Notes under the pieces: model-generated | The model's database searches: none | Told to the model about the DNA's origin: nothing | The model's input: only the letters and a program-made list of their open reading frames with translations | Part shown: piece after piece, positions 1 to 6,252 of the stretch | Layout of the letters: each line of letters starts with the position of its first letter | How positions within the stretch are numbered: the stretch's first letter is position 1 | Position numbers and translations under genes: made by a program | Source of the DNA: Actinomycetota bacterium | Lineage (GTDB): Bacteria; Actinomycetota; Actinomycetes; Nanopelagicales; Nanopelagicaceae | NCBI GenBank assembly: GCA_009924185.1 | Contig: RFSC01000030.1 | Coordinates: 1-8,097 of the forward strand | Length of the DNA: 8,097 nucleotides | Direction: 5' to 3'

Positions 1-416
1 TGATAAACACTAGATGGATCAAGCACTGCAATCGGCTTATTGTGAAACCCAAGATAACGCCCCACCCAAATCTCAAAAAACTCCTCTAAAGTTCCAATTC
101 CGCCTGGCAAAGCGATAAACCCATCAGAGAGCCGTTCAATCAAACCCTTTCTTTCTCTCATATCTGCAACAACATGAAGTTCGCTGGAGTCATGATCGAT
201 GAACTCGATATTCATTAACCGTTCCGGTATGACGCCAATGGTTTTGCCACCAAATTGACGTGCACCTTTGGCAACCTCTCCCATTACTGAAATCGCCCCT
301 CCACCCCAAACCAATTCATGACCTTGCTGGGCAATGGCGGCACCTAGATCAAAACCCAATTTAAGATTTTCTGGCGATACTGCGGTTGATGATGCGCAAT
401 AAACGGCTATCTTCAT
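1..416 (-). CDS. LOG-family (TIGR00730-type) phosphoribohydrolase, 3' end outside window
   Basis: The minus strand from the ATG at 416 reads open for 138 codons to the window edge, so only the N-terminal part is visible. The Rossmann-like start MKIAVYCASS is followed by the glycine loop WGGGAISVMG (residues 37-46), the MRERK segment (86-90) and the LOG signature PGGIGTLEE (104-112). These are the family's nucleotide-binding and catalytic residues, including R89 and E112. Characterised members are cytokinin riboside 5'-monophosphate phosphoribohydrolases, which release the free base and ribose 5-phosphate from nucleoside monophosphates; many were misnamed lysine decarboxylases. It is probably cytosolic. 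The gene is divergent from dapD; a LOG gene also lies near dapD in Mycobacterium tuberculosis (from memory). The substrate in this organism is unknown. A TAGAGT hexamer six bases before the ATG supports this start and a leaderless transcript. Family assignment is secure; substrate is not. Confidence 0.95.
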   Translation of the reverse strand, partial: MKIAVYCASSTAVSPENLKLGFDLGAAIAQQGHELVWGGGAISVMGEVAKGARQFGGKTIGVIPERLMNIEFIDHDSSELHVVADMRERKGLIERLSDGFIALPGGIGTLEEFFEIWVGRYLGFHNKPIAVLDPSSVY

Positions 417-428
417 AACTGAACTCTA
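417..428 (-). promoter_or_regulatory. Predicted -10 element of a leaderless promoter for the LOG-family gene
   Basis: Read on the minus strand, TAGAGT (428-423) matches the actinobacterial -10 pattern TANNNT. It is followed by six bases (TCAGTT) and then the ATG at 416. With the hexamer at -12 to -7, transcription would begin on the A of the ATG. No purine-rich ribosome binding site precedes the start. No good -35 is visible at 17 bases (CCTATA, 451-446). The prediction rests on geometry shared with other genes in the window. Confidence 0.5.
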
Positions 429-437
429 GATGGTCGA

Positions 438-474
438 TTGAGTTATATAGGTACCGTATTGGTAGCGTTTGCCC
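438..474 (+). promoter_or_regulatory. Predicted promoter and leaderless start of dapD
   Basis: TAGCGT at 463-468 fits the TANNNT -10 pattern and lies six bases before the ATG at 475, so the transcript would begin at the start codon. A possible -35, TTGAGT at 438-443, is 19 bases upstream of the -10, which is longer than ideal. The 58-base gap between the LOG-family gene and dapD must hold both divergent promoters back to back, so polymerase binding at one could hinder the other. Confidence 0.5.
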
Positions 475-1428
475 ATGACGCAATCACCAGCCCCTATGTC
501 AAAAGGTGGAATTCGAACCGCATTTGGTTTTGGAGTAGCTACTGTCGCATCTGATGGTGCTGTTCTAGATACTTTTTTTCCGGTTTTGGGCTTGGGTGGC
601 TTAGATAAGGCAAAAGCTCCAGATTTGACCGCGCTTTTGAGTAGCGATGAGGTTAGAGAAGTTTCAAAACAGTACGTCGAGATAGAGATTGAGTTAGATG
701 CTCCACCTACCAGTGTTTCTGATGCCTATCTAAGACTTCATTTGTTATCACACCGATTTGTACAGCCACATGGAGTTAAGCTGGATGGAATCTTTGGCGT
801 TCTAAATAATGTTGTCTGGAGCTCCTTTGGTCCTTGTGCGGTCTCTACATTTGCAAAGGTGAGATTAAAACTGCAGGAAAAACATGGACATGTTGCGGTC
901 TATGGCGTAGATAAGTTTCCTCGCATGGTTGATTATGTTATTCCTGATGGGGTGCGAATTGCAGATGCAGATCGGGTTCGCTTGGGAGCTCATTTAGCTA
1001 GCGGTACAACTGTTATGCATGAGGGCTTTGTTAACTTCAACGCTGGAACATTGGGCGCCTCAATGGTCGAAGGAAGAATTTCAGCTGGAGTTGTTGTGGG
1101 TGATGGATCAGATATTGGTGGCGGCGCATCAATCATGGGCACGCTCAGCGGTGGTGGAAAAGAAGTTATCTCAATTGGCAAAAAGACATTACTCGGAGCT
1201 AACTCTGGACTTGGTATTTCACTAGGTGATGAATGTGTTGTCGAGGCGGGCATTTATCTCACCGCTGGCGCCAAAGTTAAATTACCGGATGGCCAGATTG
1301 TGAAAGCGCGTGAGTTATCTGGCGTAAATGGGATTTTATTTAGAAGAAACTCACAAACTGGGGCGCTTGAAGCATTGCCAAAATCAGGCTCTTGGAGTGG
1401 GTTAAACGCCGCTCTGCACGCTAACTAA
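475..1428 (+). CDS. dapD: 2,3,4,5-tetrahydropyridine-2,6-dicarboxylate N-succinyltransferase
   Basis: DapD transfers succinyl from succinyl-CoA to tetrahydrodipicolinate in the succinylase branch of lysine and meso-diaminopimelate synthesis, which feeds peptidoglycan. Using the upstream TTG at 469 for numbering (319 aa), the actinobacterial type is recognised by DAYLRLHLLSHR (85-96), VYGVDKFPRMVDYV (144-157), RLGAHLASGTTVMHEGFVN (171-189), MVEGRISAGVVVGDGSD (199-215), GTLSGGG (224-230), LLGANSGLGISLGD (241-254) and the terminal LHAN. The left-handed beta-helix hexapeptide repeats run from about 160 to 275. E201 in MVEGRIS matches the catalytic glutamate of the M. tuberculosis enzyme. I prefer the ATG at 475 (317 aa, as in M. 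tuberculosis) because a -10 hexamer sits at leaderless spacing before it, whereas the TTG directly abuts that hexamer. ATG 496 is also possible. No key residue is missing. Confidence 0.97.
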   Translation: MTQSPAPMSKGGIRTAFGFGVATVASDGAVLDTFFPVLGLGGLDKAKAPDLTALLSSDEVREVSKQYVEIEIELDAPPTSVSDAYLRLHLLSHRFVQPHGVKLDGIFGVLNNVVWSSFGPCAVSTFAKVRLKLQEKHGHVAVYGVDKFPRMVDYVIPDGVRIADADRVRLGAHLASGTTVMHEGFVNFNAGTLGASMVEGRISAGVVVGDGSDIGGGASIMGTLSGGGKEVISIGKKTLLGANSGLGISLGDECVVEAGIYLTAGAKVKLPDGQIVKARELSGVNGILFRRNSQTGALEALPKSGSWSGLNAALHAN

Positions 1429-1433
1429 TCACT
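1429..1433. other. Five-base convergent gene junction with no terminator
   Basis: The dapD stop (TAA, 1426-1428) and the SpoIID-domain gene stop (TAG on the minus strand, 1436-1434) are separated by five bases. I see no GC-rich hairpin with a T-run in or next to the gap. The two transcripts probably end inside each other's coding region, producing overlapping antisense 3' ends, or end through Rho. Confidence 0.6.
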
Positions 1434-2774
1434 CTAAATTCGGCATAGCGGTACAACCGGTGCTGGAGTCTCTGCGCAATCAGTTGCAATAAAGGGTGCT
1501 CTAATTATTGGTCTCGAGTTATGAATCCATGTAGATGGAAGTTTTACTCTGGAACGGAAGATCTCTCCGGTAAGTGTCGCGCTGGCGCCGGTCGAGGAGA
1601 ACCCTGTTATCGATGAGATGCTGCCCGTTGCAGTTCGTGAATTAACTGAAAAGAAAATCACATTTGGCAAGCCAAAAGCCTGCGCCATAGTTTGTTGCGG
1701 GACAAAGCGAGACCAAAGTGCAAACCTGCGATTTATCTGTGGATCCAAACTCCATGGATCGGGAACCCCTTGCAGATAATCAATAGGGCTACCCCAAACA
1801 TCTCTAACATTTTGGGTTTGGCCCCCGCTAGATGAAAAGTAAAAGGCGCTGATTGGACGACCATTTAGCGTAACTGTTAAAGCATTTTCGGCATCCACAA
1901 ATGTTCTGGTTACCGCTTCTTTCCACTTGATTCCCCAAATGGGCTCTGTCTCTTTGGCAAATCCAACAAAGTTTTGATCGACAGTGGTGTTGTAAATGTT
2001 GCAATCACACTCTGGGCGGATTCTATTTAACTTACCTAAGGCATAGGTTCTCGCAGCGATTGCTTGAGCCTCCAAAGCTGCAGCTGGCCAAGAAGAGGGC
2101 ACCTCTCCTATTCCCCATAGATACTCATCATGTAAACGCAAGGTATTGGTAACCGCCAAATATGAACTCAGAAGATTTCTCACACTCTTAAAAACTATCT
2201 GCCCATATTTATATCGACTGGTCGTTGTGCCATTTGTTAAAGCAATTGTTGTGGTACTGGTTTCCCATCTAACCGTCCAAGCTACCTCTGGGTTTATCGC
2301 AGCATACTTTGCTGTCGGTGAGGACAAAACCGGCACAACCGTGCCGGCAAAATTTGTAAACAACGCAGTGGTATCACCTGGATAGACACCAAATGGCTCA
2401 GGGTTTTCACTTAGTGGAATATCTCCTCGATATAAAACTATTTGCCCTGTCGGTTCTACCGGTTTGAGTGACACTGAGTTAACTAAGTTTGCGATGTTAA
2501 CTCGAATTAGATGATTATCTGGAAAAGGTGTAACTGCGGTGCCGGGATAGTAGTAATTCAAAATCTCATTGGCGGTTCTACCCTCGAGCGCCTGACCTCT
2601 GGCACCAATTTGGCTCATGCCAACACCATGTCCATAGCCAGATCCGAAAAATCTAAATTCGGTGGGGATTGGGTTTTGCCCGTGGGCCGGACTGAGAAGC
2701 GGGATTCCAGGCAACAGTGACAAAGCAGTGATTAACACTGTAAAAGAAGTGAGGAAGTTAATTCTTTTACCCAT
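1434..2774 (-). CDS. Secreted SpoIID/LytB-domain protein, probable peptidoglycan glycan-strand lyase
   Basis: This 446-residue protein has a signal peptide: basic MGKR, a hydrophobic stretch at about 7-28, and a likely cleavage after G32 (AHG/Q). Residues 44-60 carry GSGYGHGVGMSQIGARG, then ILNYYYPGT (71-79). The SpoIID domain core is YLWGIGEVPSSWP (218-230) followed by EAQAIAARTYAL (235-246). E224 aligns with the catalytic glutamate of Bacillus SpoIID, a lytic transglycosylase acting on denuded glycan strands. C256 and C258 in ECDCNIY fall where SpoIID has metal-binding cysteines. FSSSGGQT (313-320) and YLQGVPDPW (333-341) are further domain hallmarks. The GHGxGMSQ motif lies near the C-terminal end in Firmicute SpoIID but precedes the domain here. 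The protein probably acts outside the membrane on peptidoglycan; no sporulation genes accompany it. It lies 29 bases after the glycosyltransferase stop, so co-transcription is possible, but it has its own -10-like element. Enzymatic activity is inferred. Confidence 0.9.
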   Translation of the reverse strand: MGKRINFLTSFTVLITALSLLPGIPLLSPAHGQNPIPTEFRFFGSGYGHGVGMSQIGARGQALEGRTANEILNYYYPGTAVTPFPDNHLIRVNIANLVNSVSLKPVEPTGQIVLYRGDIPLSENPEPFGVYPGDTTALFTNFAGTVVPVLSSPTAKYAAINPEVAWTVRWETSTTTIALTNGTTTSRYKYGQIVFKSVRNLLSSYLAVTNTLRLHDEYLWGIGEVPSSWPAAALEAQAIAARTYALGKLNRIRPECDCNIYNTTVDQNFVGFAKETEPIWGIKWKEAVTRTFVDAENALTVTLNGRPISAFYFSSSGGQTQNVRDVWGSPIDYLQGVPDPWSLDPQINRRFALWSRFVPQQTMAQAFGLPNVIFFSVNSRTATGSISSITGFSSTGASATLTGEIFRSRVKLPSTWIHNSRPIIRAPFIATDCAETPAPVVPLCRI

Positions 2775-2787
2775 ATTTCTTAGGGTA
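2775..2787 (-). promoter_or_regulatory. Predicted -10 element of a leaderless promoter for the SpoIID-domain gene
   Basis: On the minus strand TACCCT (2787-2782) fits TANNNT and is followed by seven bases (AAGAAAT) and the ATG at 2774. The AAGAAA stretch is too close to the start to be a good ribosome binding site. The element lies in the 29-base gap after the glycosyltransferase stop, so it could be an internal promoter in a two-gene operon. I see no good -35. Confidence 0.45.
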
Positions 2788-2803
2788 CCGCAGCGTGGTC
2801 GAT

Positions 2804-3808
2804 TTATCGGGTTATTAGGTTGCGCGGTGATGAAATGAAACCAAATCCCCAGGAAAAATGCATAGTAATCAAAACTATCGGCAATCTGATTCGCTCAGCC
2901 CAGCTCTTTCCAATATAAAGAGATGAAAAAAGTATTGCCAGAACATATGTTGCACTAGGAATGAAAAGGAACGGAGATACCAGAACCCCAAACGCAAGTG
3001 AAAGAATATTGATGATCAAATTAATTGGGGGTGCTAGGTAACGGAAGTTAACGGTGCCTTTATGCGTTCTAGACACCATACGGCGCCAACGACCATATTC
3101 AAAGTATTGTTTCGCTAATTTTCTAATTGAACTCCTTGGTCGATAGGTAACCTTTAAATCAGGGTTAAACCAGATGACGCCACCTTTTTCCCGTAAACGG
3201 TAATTCATCTCCCAATCCTGGGCTCTAACAAACTCTTCGTCGTAGCCACCGATTTCCTCAATCGCACGGCGTTGAAAAACCCCCAAGTAAACCGTGTCAG
3301 TTGCACCTTCTGAACCGCCAGTGTGGAACTTTGCTGCTCCTACTCCAATTGGAGATCGCATAGCGCGTGCTACAGCTTTTTCAAAAGCAGTCATACCTTC
3401 CGCCGCCATAACGCCGCCGACATTCACTGCACCGGTTCTGCGTAAAGTTGCTACTGCTTTACTTATGTAATCAAACTCGATCTCAGAGTGACCATCAATA
3501 CGGACCACAATTTCGTTATTTGAGTTTTGCAGCGCTGCGTTCAATCCAGATGGAGTCTTTCCGGTTGGATTCTCAATAACTTTGACTCGTGAATCTTCTG
3601 TCGCAATTTCACGGGCAATCTGCATAGTTTGATCCTTAGAAGGACCAACGGCAATAACAATCTCAATCTCACCTTGATAATCAGAGTTGAGAGCAGCCTG
3701 AATTGCGCTGCGAAGATGGCTCTCTTCATTCAACACAGTGAGAATGATTGATACAGGCGGAAAATCCGTTGGGTGGGATTTATCACCGAGCGAAAAATGA
3801 GTGGCCAT
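2804..3808 (-). CDS. Membrane-associated family 2 glycosyltransferase (ExoA-like)
   Basis: The GT-A fold begins VSIILTVLNEESHL (22-35, numbered from the upstream TTG at 3817). It continues with VIAVGPSKDQT (54-64) and the nucleotide-sugar and metal motif RIDGHSEI (106-113, D108 and H110). GGYDEEFVRAQDWEMNYRL (190-208) carries the acceptor-side acidic residues, with QYFEYGRWRR (237-246) in the place of the QxxRW-like helix. Hydrophobic segments at about 262-287, 290-302 and 312-329 should anchor the C-terminus in the membrane, with the catalytic domain in the cytosol. The DGH variant and overall layout resemble succinoglycan glucosyltransferase ExoA. Donor and acceptor cannot be read from the sequence. 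Divergence from the LCP transferase and closeness to UDP-glucose dehydrogenase suggest a cell-wall glycopolymer or exopolysaccharide. I start it at the ATG (3808, 334 aa). The TTG at 3817 would overlap the longest form of the LCP gene head to head and directly abuts the -10 candidate. Confidence 0.9.
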   Translation of the reverse strand: MATHFSLGDKSHPTDFPPVSIILTVLNEESHLRSAIQAALNSDYQGEIEIVIAVGPSKDQTMQIAREIATEDSRVKVIENPTGKTPSGLNAALQNSNNEIVVRIDGHSEIEFDYISKAVATLRRTGAVNVGGVMAAEGMTAFEKAVARAMRSPIGVGAAKFHTGGSEGATDTVYLGVFQRRAIEEIGGYDEEFVRAQDWEMNYRLREKGGVIWFNPDLKVTYRPRSSIRKLAKQYFEYGRWRRMVSRTHKGTVNFRYLAPPINLIINILSLAFGVLVSPFLFIPSATYVLAILFSSLYIGKSWAERIRLPIVLITMHFSWGFGFISSPRNLITR

Positions 3809-3823
3809 AACGTTCAAACGCTA
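3809..3823 (-). promoter_or_regulatory. Predicted -10 element and very short leader of the glycosyltransferase gene
   Basis: TAGCGT on the minus strand (3823-3818) fits TANNNT. The following TTGAACGTT puts the predicted transcription start near 3811, three bases before the ATG at 3808. No Shine-Dalgarno sequence is present. A second minus-strand TAGCGT lies at 3839-3834 and would give a leader of about 19 bases. This promoter occupies the same DNA as the rightward LCP promoter. Confidence 0.4.
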
Positions 3824-3832
3824 TCGCCCAAT

Positions 3833-3845
3833 TACGCTAAGCCCT
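3833..3845 (+). promoter_or_regulatory. Predicted -10 element of a leaderless promoter for the LCP gene
   Basis: TACGCT (3833-3838) fits TANNNT and is followed by seven bases (AAGCCCT) and the GTG at 3846, so transcription would start at 3845 or 3846. With the next base the site reads TACGCTA, which also presents TAGCGT on the opposite strand, so one element could serve both directions. Its -35 region would fall at about 3810-3815, over the start of the glycosyltransferase gene, and has no strong TTGACA match. Confidence 0.45.
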
Positions 3846-4931
3846 GTGAAATCACCTCGGGCAATTCGTTTCTTCACGATTCTCTCCATATCTATCGTGG
3901 CGATTTCTGCAATCTCCTGGGCCGGTTTGGGCAGAATCACGGCCGCCATCCCCAAGATTGATGCTTTTGCTGGACTGGATGACCGACCCAAAAAGGAATC
4001 TAGCGCAATCAACTATTTGATCGTGGGCTCTGATACCCGCGAGGGTTTGACCAGAGCTGAAATCAGAAAACTAAAAGTTGGCGGACCCGAGGTTGCGGCA
4101 GGAAAGCGTTCCGACACCATGTTGTTGGTTCATGTTTCCAAAAAGCGGGATAAGGCTGCAATCATCTCAATACCGCGCGATTCATATGCTCTGATTCCAG
4201 AACACAAGAACTCGCAAGGAAAGGTTATTCCCGCCGCTTACTCAAGGATTAACTCCGCATTTAATTGGGGTGGAGCTCCATTACTAATTCAAACCTTTGA
4301 AGAGATGTCTGGATTGCGTATCGATCACTACATCGAAGTGAATTTCGTTGGCTTTGTCAGGATGGTAGATGCTCTAGGTGGAGTGGAGATTTGTACCAAG
4401 AGAGATATCGATGATCCAAAGAGTCATCTGGTGCTACCTGCTGGACGTCACGTATTAGATGGAGTGGACTCACTCAAATATGTACGCACCCGTTACTTTG
4501 ATGGACTTGGAGATCTAGGAAGAATGAAACGCCAGCAAGAGTTTGCTGGTGCAATGTTACGAAAAGCCACGAGTGCTGGAGTTCTTTTGAATCCAGTGAA
4601 GATGGTTGATTTTATTGGATCAGCTTTAGATAGCGTTGTAACAGATGAAGACCTAAGTCAATCTGATCTTCTTACACTTGGAAAGCAACTGCGCAATCTC
4701 TCTGCATCCAATGTCAGAACCTTGACTATTCCGCTGAAGTATTACAACTACCGTAAAAACGGGGTAAGTGGTGCGGTCCTCTGGGACCCAGTTTTGGCCC
4801 CAGAGCTATTCAACAGAATCAAAAATGATGAGGCTTTACTCGACAAAGTTAAGGCTGATCCATCCGCTTCACCAAGTATCATCGATAAATTCAAGACGGG
4901 AAGCGCCGCCGATAACCCCTGTAAGGGCTAG
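3846..4931 (+). CDS. LCP (LytR-CpsA-Psr) family cell-wall glycopolymer transferase
   Basis: LCP proteins are membrane-anchored enzymes that transfer polyprenyl-pyrophosphate-linked glycopolymers, such as teichoic acids, capsule or arabinogalactan, onto peptidoglycan outside the membrane. From this start the 361-residue protein has a basic N-terminus (MKSPR) and one membrane helix at about 8-28, then an extracellular domain. Domain motifs are NYLIVGSDTR (56-65), RSDTMLL (88-94), IISIPRDSYA (106-115), RINSAFNWGG (134-143) and HYIEVNFVGFVRMVDALGGV (161-180). KYVRTRYFDGLGDLGRMKRQQ (211-231) carries the arginines that grip the pyrophosphate. D63, R65, R88, D90, R111 and D112 are all present. The GTG at 3801 would add 15 residues but overlap the glycosyltransferase start. 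GTG 3846 lacks that overlap and sits at leaderless spacing from a -10 hexamer. It is followed 12 bases later by UDP-glucose dehydrogenase. The polymer transferred is unknown. Confidence 0.93.
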   Translation: MKSPRAIRFFTILSISIVAISAISWAGLGRITAAIPKIDAFAGLDDRPKKESSAINYLIVGSDTREGLTRAEIRKLKVGGPEVAAGKRSDTMLLVHVSKKRDKAAIISIPRDSYALIPEHKNSQGKVIPAAYSRINSAFNWGGAPLLIQTFEEMSGLRIDHYIEVNFVGFVRMVDALGGVEICTKRDIDDPKSHLVLPAGRHVLDGVDSLKYVRTRYFDGLGDLGRMKRQQEFAGAMLRKATSAGVLLNPVKMVDFIGSALDSVVTDEDLSQSDLLTLGKQLRNLSASNVRTLTIPLKYYNYRKNGVSGAVLWDPVLAPELFNRIKNDEALLDKVKADPSASPSIIDKFKTGSAADNPCKG

Positions 4932-4943
4932 GCTTTTCGCATA
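4929..4943 (+). promoter_or_regulatory. Possible internal -10 element before UDP-glucose dehydrogenase
   Basis: TAGGCT (4929-4934) overlaps the LCP stop codon and fits TANNNT. It would start transcription near 4941, three bases before the ATG at 4944. The same bases include a weak AGG (4930-4932) about 11 bases from the start, so an ordinary weak ribosome binding site within an operon is an alternative. Confidence 0.3.
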
Positions 4944-6248
4944 ATGCTTAAACTCTCTGTAGTTGGAACTGGTTATTTGGGGGCTACCCATGCCGCAGCC
5001 ATGTCCTCACTTGGTTTTGAAGTAATTGGGGTTGATGTTGATTCAGACAAGATCTCACAGTTACAAAGTGGCCGGGTGCCATTTTACGAACCGCATTTAG
5101 AAGAGCTACTTTCGCAGGAGCTGAGCAGCGGACGTTTGCGGTTCACAACAGATTTCTCCCAATTAAGTGATTGCGATGTGCATTTTATCTGTGTCGGAAC
5201 TCCGCAGAAGAAAGATGGAATCGCTGCTGATTTAACCTTCGTTGATGCAGCTTTTAACTCAGTTGCACAACATGCCAAAGCTGGTTCGCTTCTCGTGGGT
5301 AAATCAACTGTTCCGGTAGGAACCGCTGAAAGATTGAAAAAAGAGTTAGAGATATCTCATCCAAATCTGGAGTTGGCTTGGAATCCAGAGTTTCTCCGTG
5401 AAGGTTATGCGGTCGAAGACACTTTGCGACCCAATCGTTTAGTTGTTGGAGTTACCTCTGATAAAGCTGAAAAGGTTTTACAAGAGGTCTATGAATCCTT
5501 GCTAAAGAATGATGTTCCCTGGGTGAAAGCTGATTTGCCAACAGCTGAATTAGTTAAGGTAGCAGCAAATTCATTTCTGGCTACCAAGATATCTTTCATT
5601 AACGCTATGGCAGAAATTTGCGAAGCTGCCGGTGGCGATGTCACCGTGTTGGCCAAAGCCATCGGTTATGACCCCAGAATCGGTTCACGTTTCTTGCAGG
5701 CTGGAATTGGATTTGGCGGGGGTTGTCTGCCTAAAGATATTCGGGCATTTATGGCCCGCTCTCAAGAGCTAGGCGCTGAGCAATCTCTGGAGTTCCTACG
5801 GGAAATTGACTCAATTAATTTGAGAGCTCGTCAGAGAATGATTGATTTAGTCCGCGCTGACATTGGAGTTGACCTAAAGGGAAAGAAGATTGCGGTTTTA
5901 GGTGGAGCATTCAAGCCGGATAGTGATGATGTTCGAGACTCCCCTGCCCTTGATATTGCCGCTCAGGTTCACGCGGCAGGAGCAGAGGTAGTTGTGCACG
6001 ATCCTAAAGCGATCGAGCCGGCTCGGCTTCGTCACCCTGAGCTGCAGTACACAGCCAACTTAGAAGAGTGTCTACGTGATGCTGACATCGTTTTGCATCT
6101 AACAGAGTGGAAAATCTACCGAGAGATTGATCCAAGAGTTGCACTTGGTTTGGTGAGGTCCCCGGTAATCATTGATGGTCGCAATGCATTGAATCGTGAG
6201 GCATGGATAGCTGCAGGTTGGAAATTCAGAGCTTTAGGTAGAAGTTAA
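4944..6248 (+). CDS. ugd: UDP-glucose 6-dehydrogenase
   Basis: Ugd oxidises UDP-glucose twice with NAD+ to give UDP-glucuronate, a donor for acidic glycopolymers and a precursor of UDP-xylose and related sugars. The 434-residue length is typical. The N-terminal Rossmann motif VVGTGYLG (6-13) ends in the NAD-ribose acidic residues of GVDVD (29-33). FICVGTP (81-87), KSTVPVGT (120-127) and NPEFLREG (147-154) follow. The catalytic set is complete: T122, E149/E153, K205 and N209 (ELVKVAANS), C261 in GFGGGCLPKD, and D265. C261 is the thiol that carries the intermediate. The C-terminal UDP-binding domain contains AVLGGAFKPDSDDVRDSP (317-334) and VIIDGRN (408-414). The gene lies between LCP and maf with gaps of 12 and 4 bases. 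UDP-mannuronate or related nucleotide-sugar dehydrogenases are a less likely alternative. Glucuronate here probably feeds the glycan handled by the neighbouring glycosyltransferase and LCP protein (inference). Confidence 0.93.
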   Translation: MLKLSVVGTGYLGATHAAAMSSLGFEVIGVDVDSDKISQLQSGRVPFYEPHLEELLSQELSSGRLRFTTDFSQLSDCDVHFICVGTPQKKDGIAADLTFVDAAFNSVAQHAKAGSLLVGKSTVPVGTAERLKKELEISHPNLELAWNPEFLREGYAVEDTLRPNRLVVGVTSDKAEKVLQEVYESLLKNDVPWVKADLPTAELVKVAANSFLATKISFINAMAEICEAAGGDVTVLAKAIGYDPRIGSRFLQAGIGFGGGCLPKDIRAFMARSQELGAEQSLEFLREIDSINLRARQRMIDLVRADIGVDLKGKKIAVLGGAFKPDSDDVRDSPALDIAAQVHAAGAEVVVHDPKAIEPARLRHPELQYTANLEECLRDADIVLHLTEWKIYREIDPRVALGLVRSPVIIDGRNALNREAWIAAGWKFRALGRS

Positions 6249-6252
6249 AACA

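Noticed and set aside
469..474. TTG at 469 as the dapD start
   Set aside because: It directly abuts the probable -10 hexamer and adds only two residues; the ATG at 475 fits leaderless spacing and family length.
990..1253. Minus-strand open frame within dapD, proline and serine rich
   Set aside because: It is the antisense of the strongly conserved beta-helix coding region of dapD and matches no known family.
2146..2720. Two plus-strand open frames opposite the SpoIID-domain gene
   Set aside because: They are short, have no recognisable motif, and lie opposite a clear signal-peptide and SpoIID coding sequence.
1434..2774. SpoIID homology as evidence that the organism forms endospores
   Set aside because: SpoIID/LytB domains are widespread in non-sporulating bacteria, and no other sporulation gene is present.
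3541..3729. Second minus-strand frame inside the glycosyltransferase
   Set aside because: It is a shadow of the family 2 glycosyltransferase core with arginine- and leucine-rich low-complexity translation and no start context.
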